DNA from: an uncultured Steroidobacteraceae bacterium
GTDB taxonomy: Bacteria; Pseudomonadota; Gammaproteobacteria; Steroidobacterales; Steroidobacteraceae
Assembly (NCBI GenBank): GCA_955652625.1
Contig: CATPBM010000234.1
Location: 1-9,995 of the forward strand
DNA length: 9,995 nucleotides
Direction: 5' to 3'
The notes beneath the pieces are model-generated. The model was not told where the DNA came from. It worked only from the letters and a program-made list of their open reading frames with translations, and did no database searches. The position numbers were made by a program, and so were the translations under genes. Each line of letters begins with the position of its first letter. Within the stretch, counting starts at the first letter, position 1. This document shows positions 6,375-9,995 of this stretch, in pieces.

Positions 6375-6809
6375 ATGGCGCTTACCCCTTTTCATGTCGC
6401 GCTCCAGGTCAGGGACATCCAGGAGGCGCGCCGCTTCTACGGCGGGGTGCTGGGATGCACGGAGGGTCGCAGCTCGACGCAATGGGTGGACTTCGACATG
6501 TATGGACACCAGTTCGTGTGCCATCTGAATCCGCAGTTGGGGCGGCACGGGCGTATTGCGTCCCACTTCAATTCAGTTGACGGACACGGCGTGCCCGTCC
6601 CGCATTGCGGCGTGGTGCTCGAGCCTGCGGCCTGGTCGGAACTGGCAACCCGACTCAAGCGGCACGAGGTCGAGTGGGTGACCGAGCCTTACACCCGCTT
6701 CGGCAACACCCCGGGCGAGCAATCCACGCTCTTCATCCTCGACCCTTCGGGGAATGCGCTGGAATTCAAATCCTTCAGGAACATCGCCGAACAGTTATTT
6801 GCGAAATAG
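6375..6809 (+). CDS. VOC family protein, COG3565-like (predicted extradiol-dioxygenase-type)
   Basis: A 144-residue VOC protein that closely resembles, from memory, COG3565 'predicted dioxygenase of extradiol dioxygenase family'. Matching stretches include FHVALQVRDIQEARRFYGGV, LGCTEGRSSTQWVDFD, YGHQFVCHL, VDGHGVPVPHCGVV and ILDPSGNALEFKSFRNIAEQ. The likely metal ligands are H7, H77 and E130, all in the canonical positions, unlike the first VOC gene in this window. The reaction is not established for this family. The ATG at 6375 is chosen because AAGGAGAG (6359-6366) sits 8 nt upstream; the frame is open to 6258, but the extra 39 residues do not look like a domain. The 192-bp gap to the divergent SRPBCC gene presumably holds both promoters; I see only weak candidates such as TGTAAC at 6335. 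The TAG overlaps a hairpin shared with the permease gene. Confidence 0.9.
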   Translation: MALTPFHVALQVRDIQEARRFYGGVLGCTEGRSSTQWVDFDMYGHQFVCHLNPQLGRHGRIASHFNSVDGHGVPVPHCGVVLEPAAWSELATRLKRHEVEWVTEPYTRFGNTPGEQSTLFILDPSGNALEFKSFRNIAEQLFAK

Positions 6810-6825
6810 CGCACTCTCAGTGCGC
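6809..6825. terminator. Hairpin covering both stop codons, probable bidirectional terminator
   Basis: GCGCACT (6809-6815), loop CTC, AGTGCGC (6819-6825) is a perfect 7-bp inverted repeat. It lies exactly where the VOC gene (stop 6807-6809) and the permease gene (stop 6819-6817) meet tail-to-tail, so both stops lie at or in the stem-loop. TTTGCG (6798-6803) and CGCAAA (6823-6828) offer an alternative, nested pairing. The minus-strand transcript is followed by TATTTCG, a weak U-rich stretch; the plus-strand side is not U-rich. Confidence 0.5.
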
Positions 6826-8091
6826 AAAGCCGGCGGTTGCCGGGCGCGCGGCGGGCGACACGCGCGCCGCCGCGATAGCAAAAGCGCTGATGCACGCATA
6901 GGCGAGCATCGGCACCACATACGCGGTACGCAGCCCTGCGGCATCTGCAATGACGCCGACGAGGCGCGGCAGAAAAGCCCCGCCCACGATTGCCATGACC
7001 AGCAACCCCGAGGTCCCCGCCCGCGACGCCGTCGAGCGCTCGAGCGTCAGGGTGAAAATCACGGGAAACATGATGGAGTTCATCAGTCCGATCGAAAGCG
7101 CTGCCACACCCGCGAACGCTCCGGGTGTCAGCCTCACCGTGAGGCATAGCAGCGCGGCAACCGCCGCGGCCGCGCTCAGCAGCGTCGTGGCGCGCACCCG
7201 TGTCAGCAGCGCACTGCCGGCGAAGCGGCCCACCATGGCGCCGAGCCAGTAGAGGCTCACCAGCTTCCCCGCGCGCTCGAAGGACACGTCGAAGACATCT
7301 TCCTGGTGCAGGAAGTTGGTCAGGGTGCTGCCGATGGAGACTTCCGCACCCACGTATAGAAAGATGCCCGCCGCGCCGAGCAGGGCCCAGCGCGAGCGGA
7401 AGGCAAGTGCGACCGAGGAATCCTCACCGCTGGCGAGCAGCGGGGCGGCGCCCGCCAGACGTGCGCGCACCACGAAAATGAACACCGCGAGCAGCGCGAT
7501 CAGGGCTGCCATGACGATGAACGCCAGGTCGATGTGGCGCAGCGATTCGGCGCGCTGCGCGGCGGTAACCGCCTTCCCCTCGCCGGCGGCGAATATCCCG
7601 CCCACGAGCACCACTGAAGACATGATGTATGGGGCGAGCGCCGTGCCCAGGGAATTGAACGCCTGGGACAGCGTCAGCCGAAAGTGCGAGCGCGCGGCGG
7701 GCCCGAGCGCCGCGGCCAGCGGATTGGCCGCGACCTGCAGCACCGTGATGCCGCCGGCAATGACAAACAGAGCGACCAGCACGATGGCGAAGGTCTCGAA
7801 GTGCGTCGCGATCGGTACGATGAGACACCCGGCGATCATGATTCCCAGCGCCACGACGATAGAGCGCGCATAGCCGAGCCTTCTCACGAGCGCGGCGGCC
7901 GGCAGCGACACCACGCCATACGCCAAGAAGAAGGCGAATTGCGTCAGCATCACCTCAGCGTAGGAGAGCGCGAAGATCGCCTTCAGCGAGGCGATCAGCG
8001 GATCGATGGTGACGGTAATGAAACCCCAGGCGAAGAACAGGGTCGTGATCGAGATGAACGCGAAGCGTTGACCGTCCGTGTCCTGAGTCAC
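6817..8091 (-). CDS. Sugar MFS permease, FucP/GluP-like
   Basis: A 424-residue inner-membrane transporter with about twelve hydrophobic segments. Family landmarks are LFFAWGF in helix 1 with D30 at the place of the proton-coupling Asp of E. coli FucP, FAFFLAYGVVSLPAAAL in helix 2, ITVLQVAANPLAAALGP (116-131) and RLTLSQAFNSLGTALAP (138-154). Q119 of LQVAANP stands where FucP has a Glu; glucose/galactose and related permeases of the family carry Gln there, so a hexose other than fucose is likely (inference). The frame is open far upstream, but the real start is the GTG at 8091: GTGA overlaps the stop of the kinase gene and GGAGAG lies just upstream. With the kinase it makes an uptake-plus-phosphorylation pair. 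The 3' end is 7 bp from the VOC gene, on a shared hairpin. Confidence 0.92.
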   Translation of the reverse strand: MTQDTDGQRFAFISITTLFFAWGFITVTIDPLIASLKAIFALSYAEVMLTQFAFFLAYGVVSLPAAALVRRLGYARSIVVALGIMIAGCLIVPIATHFETFAIVLVALFVIAGGITVLQVAANPLAAALGPAARSHFRLTLSQAFNSLGTALAPYIMSSVVLVGGIFAAGEGKAVTAAQRAESLRHIDLAFIVMAALIALLAVFIFVVRARLAGAAPLLASGEDSSVALAFRSRWALLGAAGIFLYVGAEVSIGSTLTNFLHQEDVFDVSFERAGKLVSLYWLGAMVGRFAGSALLTRVRATTLLSAAAAVAALLCLTVRLTPGAFAGVAALSIGLMNSIMFPVIFTLTLERSTASRAGTSGLLVMAIVGGAFLPRLVGVIADAAGLRTAYVVPMLAYACISAFAIAAARVSPAARPATAGFAH

Positions 8092-9032
8092 GCGCTCTCC
8101 GGCGGCGTAGGTCCCGGAGCCGCAGCATACGCGTCCGCGGCGACGGCGAGCGCGCCAAGCGGGCCTGCGCGAACGCCCAGCCCGGGGAGCACGACGTACC
8201 CATCGAGGCCGCCCGCCACCTCCTCGATGCGCAGATAGCCGTTGAGACTCAGGCGCAGCCCCTCGCGGATGCGCGCGAGCAGGTGCGGTTGGGCGCTCAC
8301 TACACCGCCGCCGATGAGGATGCGCTGCGGCGCTGTGGCCAGCACCAGGGTATGCGCCAGCTGCGCCAGCGCGTGTGCCACCAGATCCCACACGGGGCTG
8401 TCCGCGGGCAAAGTCCCCGCAGCCGCACCGCTGCGCGCCTCGATGGCCGGGCCGGAAGCGAGCCCTTCCACACAATCACCGTGAAAAGGGCACGCGCCGG
8501 GCCAGGAGTCCCCGGGAAGGCGCTGAACACGAACGTGTCCAAGCTCGGGATGATGCCACCCGGCTACGGGCCTTCCCGCCGCAATCAAACCGACTCCTAC
8601 GCCGGTGCCTACCGTGACGTAGGCAAAATCGGTCAGTCCGCGCGCGGCGCCCCAGCGCGCCTCGGCGAGGGCGGCCCCGATCACATCCGTGGTGAGGCCG
8701 AGGCGGCCCTCGAAACGGCGGTTGAAGAAGCCGGCGACATCGACATCCGTCCAGCCCTCCTTGGGAGTGGCTCCGATACGCCCATAGTTGGCCGACCCGC
8801 GTCGCAGTTCCAGGGGACCGAAAGATGCCACACCGATGGCAGCGAACGCGCCGTGTGCGACGCTCCACCCGCGCAGGATCCCCTCGATCCTGCGCAGCGT
8901 GTCATCCGGATCCCTGCCAGTCGGGACCGATACCTGCGTCCGGATCTCGCCTTCCGGGGTACCGAGAAGGCACACGCACTTGGTCCCCCCCAGCTCGATG
9001 CCGCATAACAGCGGCTGCGCACCCCCCGCCAT
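8088..9032 (-). CDS. ROK family sugar kinase, fructokinase-like
   Basis: A cytoplasmic ATP-dependent hexose kinase of 314 residues, a normal length for the fructokinase branch of ROK. Visible motifs are GIELGGTK (11-18, phosphate-binding), ASFGPLEL (69-76), YGRIGATPKEGW (83-94), TTDVIGAALAEARWGAA with catalytic Asp 116, VGTGVGVG (141-148), HHPELGH (160-166), the zinc cluster CPFHGDC (C181, H184, C187, with H166), EGLASGPAI (189-197) and ILIGGGV (238-244). FGPL and TPKxGW are typical of bacterial fructokinases of the YdhR type, so fructose is the best guess; glucose or mannose remain possible. I start at the ATG at 9032, whose first base is the last base of the stop of a short upstream ORF (TGATG). 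The in-frame ATG at 9071 has no ribosome binding site nearby and adds 13 residues unlike the family. The next gene downstream is the permease. Confidence 0.93.
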   Translation of the reverse strand: MAGGAQPLLCGIELGGTKCVCLLGTPEGEIRTQVSVPTGRDPDDTLRRIEGILRGWSVAHGAFAAIGVASFGPLELRRGSANYGRIGATPKEGWTDVDVAGFFNRRFEGRLGLTTDVIGAALAEARWGAARGLTDFAYVTVGTGVGVGLIAAGRPVAGWHHPELGHVRVQRLPGDSWPGACPFHGDCVEGLASGPAIEARSGAAAGTLPADSPVWDLVAHALAQLAHTLVLATAPQRILIGGGVVSAQPHLLARIREGLRLSLNGYLRIEEVAGGLDGYVVLPGLGVRAGPLGALAVAADAYAAAPGPTPPESA

Positions 9033-9097
9033 CACGTGCTGCCGTTGAGCAGTGCCGTGGCCAGGCGGCATGCGCTCGGCCGCTGCGTACCTTGCAT
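9032..9097 (-). CDS. Possible 21-codon leader ORF coupled to the ROK kinase gene
   Basis: An ATG at 9097 follows a near-consensus GGAGGT by 5 nt and opens a 21-residue ORF (begins MQGTQRPSACRL, ends LLNGST). Its TGA overlaps the ATG of the kinase by one base (TGATG). The kinase itself has no good ribosome binding site, so ribosomes may reach it by termination-reinitiation from this ORF. The peptide has no run of one amino acid that would suggest classic attenuation and resembles nothing I know. Alternatively, it may be the remnant of an older N-terminus in another frame, or the GGAGGT-ATG could be chance. Confidence 0.4.
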   Translation of the reverse strand: MQGTQRPSACRLATALLNGST

Positions 9098-9102
9098 GTC
9101 AG

Positions 9103-9108
9103 ACCTCC
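9103..9108 (-). promoter_or_regulatory. Strong Shine-Dalgarno site GGAGGT ahead of the leader ORF
   Basis: GGAGGT on the minus strand lies 5 nt before the ATG at 9097 and 70 nt before the ATG of the kinase at 9032. It is the best ribosome binding site in the 5' region of the kinase-permease unit, and it supports translation beginning at 9097 rather than at 9071. Confidence 0.5.
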
Positions 9109-9167
9109 GAGGCGTCGTGAAGTTGCCGCAGCGCAGCGCTGGGCGCTCACCCTTTGGGCAAATGTAA

Positions 9168-9187
9168 GCCAGGGCGCCGGCCTTGGC
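9168..9187. repeat. 8-bp stem hairpin with GCCG loop
   Basis: GCCAGGGC (9168-9175) and GCCTTGGC (9180-9187) pair over 8 bp with one G-U wobble, enclosing GCCG. On the minus strand it would lie in the 5' leader of the kinase unit, about 70 nt before the leader ORF, followed by TTACATTTG. It could be a structured leader, a weak terminator or an operator. Confidence 0.4.
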
Positions 9188-9262
9188 GACCCGACGCTCT
9201 CGCCCCGGCGCATTTCCCCGAGTGTGAGCCATGTCGCATCCGCTCGCCCCGCAATGGTCCCG

Positions 9263-9312
9263 CCCGGGTGCAGAGCCTGCAGATGTGATTTACCTCGGCA
9301 AACGCACCCGGG
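9263..9312. repeat. Inverted repeat CCCGGGTGC/GCACCCGGG with 32-nt spacer
   Basis: CCCGGGTGC (9263-9271) and GCACCCGGG (9304-9312) are perfect 9-bp inverted copies separated by 32 bp of less GC-rich sequence, in the middle of the divergent gap. Arm spacing is about four helical turns centre to centre, which could suit two dimeric regulator sites or a large RNA stem-loop. Each arm contains the self-complementary CCCGGG. Confidence 0.45.
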
Positions 9313-9408
9313 GAACCGTGACATAAGCACGGCGCAGCGGTGTGTGCGTGGCTACGATGGCCCCATGTTCCAACACAGAATCCTTATCAAGCTTAGGAAA
9401 ACTTGTAT

Positions 9409-9995
9409 ATGCGCACTTCAACAGTAGTTAAGGCTCTGCTGGCGGCGGCGGCGATGGCACCTCTTCTGTGCCACGCCGAATCCAACGTTCAGACGGGTGC
9501 CGGCACGTCCGTCCCAGGGGCCACGGCCCATGTCGACTTCCAGATCACCATTCCGAAATTCCTGTACCTGAGGGTCGGAACCGGTTCGGCTTACACCACC
9601 GGCACCTATGCCTCGAACGCCGCGGTCGATTTGATCACCTGGGCGCCTGCGGCGGCGCAGGTCGGCAACGGCGTGGCGATCGCCGGCACCGGTGGCGACC
9701 TCGCCGGCGGCGTGGAAACGGCGGCCATTGTCAGCAACAGCGGCAATGTCACCCTGAATGCCACGACCACCGGTGCGCTCTCGGATGGAGCGGGTGACAC
9801 GATCAGCTATGCGCAGATCACCACCACCGCCTCGAGCAATACGACCGGCACCGTGCTGCCGGCGCCGGTGCTCGTGGATGGCGCGACCAGCGCCAACATC
9901 GTGGTCAACGCACCGGTCGGCAAGGTCATCAAGGAAGACGCCAAGTGGGCGTTCGCCTATGCGAACACGCTCGCGCCTCCGGCGGGCACCTATGG
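9409..9995 (+). CDS. Secreted Thr/Ala/Gly/Val-rich beta protein of unknown function, 3'-truncated by the window
   Basis: An ATG at 9409, with AGGAAA (9395-9400) 8 nt upstream, opens a frame that runs off the right edge (195 codons seen). Residues 1-23 form a clear Sec signal peptide: basic MRTSTVVK, hydrophobic ALLAAAAMAPLL, cleavage after CHA before ESN. The mature part has no cysteine and few charged residues, and is rich in Thr, Ala, Gly, Val and Asn, suggesting beta-structure. Distinct stretches are AHVDFQITIPKFLYLRVGTG, DTISYAQITTTAS and KEDAKWAFAYANTLAPPAGT. I recall similar uncharacterised exported proteins in gammaproteobacteria, sometimes thought fimbria-like because of a terminal strand after GTYGG, but I cannot confirm this and claim no function. 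It is divergent from the kinase-permease unit. A 109-residue frame within it at 9468-9797 is only a shadow. Confidence 0.8.
   Translation, partial: MRTSTVVKALLAAAAMAPLLCHAESNVQTGAGTSVPGATAHVDFQITIPKFLYLRVGTGSAYTTGTYASNAAVDLITWAPAAAQVGNGVAIAGTGGDLAGGVETAAIVSNSGNVTLNATTTGALSDGAGDTISYAQITTTASSNTTGTVLPAPVLVDGATSANIVVNAPVGKVIKEDAKWAFAYANTLAPPAGTY

Larger units (their letters stand above)
9098..9408. other. Non-coding divergent regulatory region, about 310 bp
   Basis: This gap separates the kinase unit (leftward) from the secreted-protein gene (rightward) and must carry promoters for both. No convincing -35/-10 pair is seen on either strand; TACGAT (9353-9358) is the best rightward -10 candidate, without a matching -35. 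It contains the palindrome CAGCGCTG (9134-9141), a hairpin at 9168-9187 and a widely spaced inverted repeat at 9263-9312. A frame on the minus strand is open from 9232 but looks non-coding. I see no RNA gene or mobile-element remnant. Confidence 0.6.

Noticed and set aside
8283..9008. 241-codon plus-strand open frame antisense to the kinase
   Set aside because: The kinase frame carries the full set of ROK motifs; the opposite frame has none.
9035..9232. Longer 66-codon version of the leader ORF starting at 9232
   Set aside because: Its upstream part lacks a ribosome binding site and any protein-like pattern; only the ATG at 9097 is supported.
9284..9300. CRP-like site TGTGA-N6-TCGGC upstream of the secreted-protein gene
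   Set aside because: Only the left half matches; the right half fits the TCACA consensus poorly.

Overview
GC-rich bacterial DNA with dense, well-packed genes, short intergenic gaps and Shine-Dalgarno-like sites. The protein families point to a Gram-negative proteobacterium: Sec-exported periplasmic proteins, a FucP/GluP-type sugar permease paired with a ROK sugar kinase, a COG3565-type VOC protein and a CehA/McBA-type metallohydrolase. A gammaproteobacterium near the Xanthomonadales/Steroidobacterales is my best guess; no rRNA or other phylogenetic marker is present, so this is inference. I see no tRNA, rRNA, IS element, CRISPR array or prophage gene.

Layout. (1) 1-489 (+): 3' part of a COG4798-like methyltransferase, convergent with the next block. 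(2) 2464-532 (-): a compact three-gene unit, transcribed as a winged-HTH regulator, then a five-helix CcdC/DUF1453-like membrane protein, then a zinc- and NAD-dependent medium-chain alcohol dehydrogenase. Both junctions are 4-nt ATGA overlaps. (3) 2552-2917 (+): a small VOC protein, divergent from the regulator across an 87-bp gap that contains an AT-rich direct repeat and a tandem heptamer. (4) 6182-2962 (-): an exported SRPBCC/START-like protein, followed by a large exported protein with a TolB-like propeller and a PHP-type metallohydrolase domain. (5) 6375-6809 (+): a second VOC protein, which keeps its metal ligands. (6) 9097-6817 (-): a possible 21-codon leader ORF, a ROK fructokinase/glucokinase-like kinase and a FucP/GluP-like sugar permease, joined by TGATG and GTGA overlaps. 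The permease and the VOC gene end tail-to-tail on one hairpin that covers both stop codons. (7) 9098-9408: about 310 bp of non-coding DNA with hairpins. (8) 9409 to the edge (+): the start of a secreted, cysteine-free, Thr/Ala/Gly/Val-rich protein of unknown function.

How the genes work together. The permease and kinase form a coherent sugar uptake and phosphorylation pair. The HTH/membrane protein/dehydrogenase set looks like one co-regulated unit, but its substrate cannot be read from sequence. The remaining genes are mostly single housekeeping or accessory functions. I do not see a defence system or a clearly new multi-gene machine. The best candidates for new biology are the overlapping HTH-membrane-ADH cassette, the leader ORF before the kinase, and the unrecognised secreted protein at the right edge.
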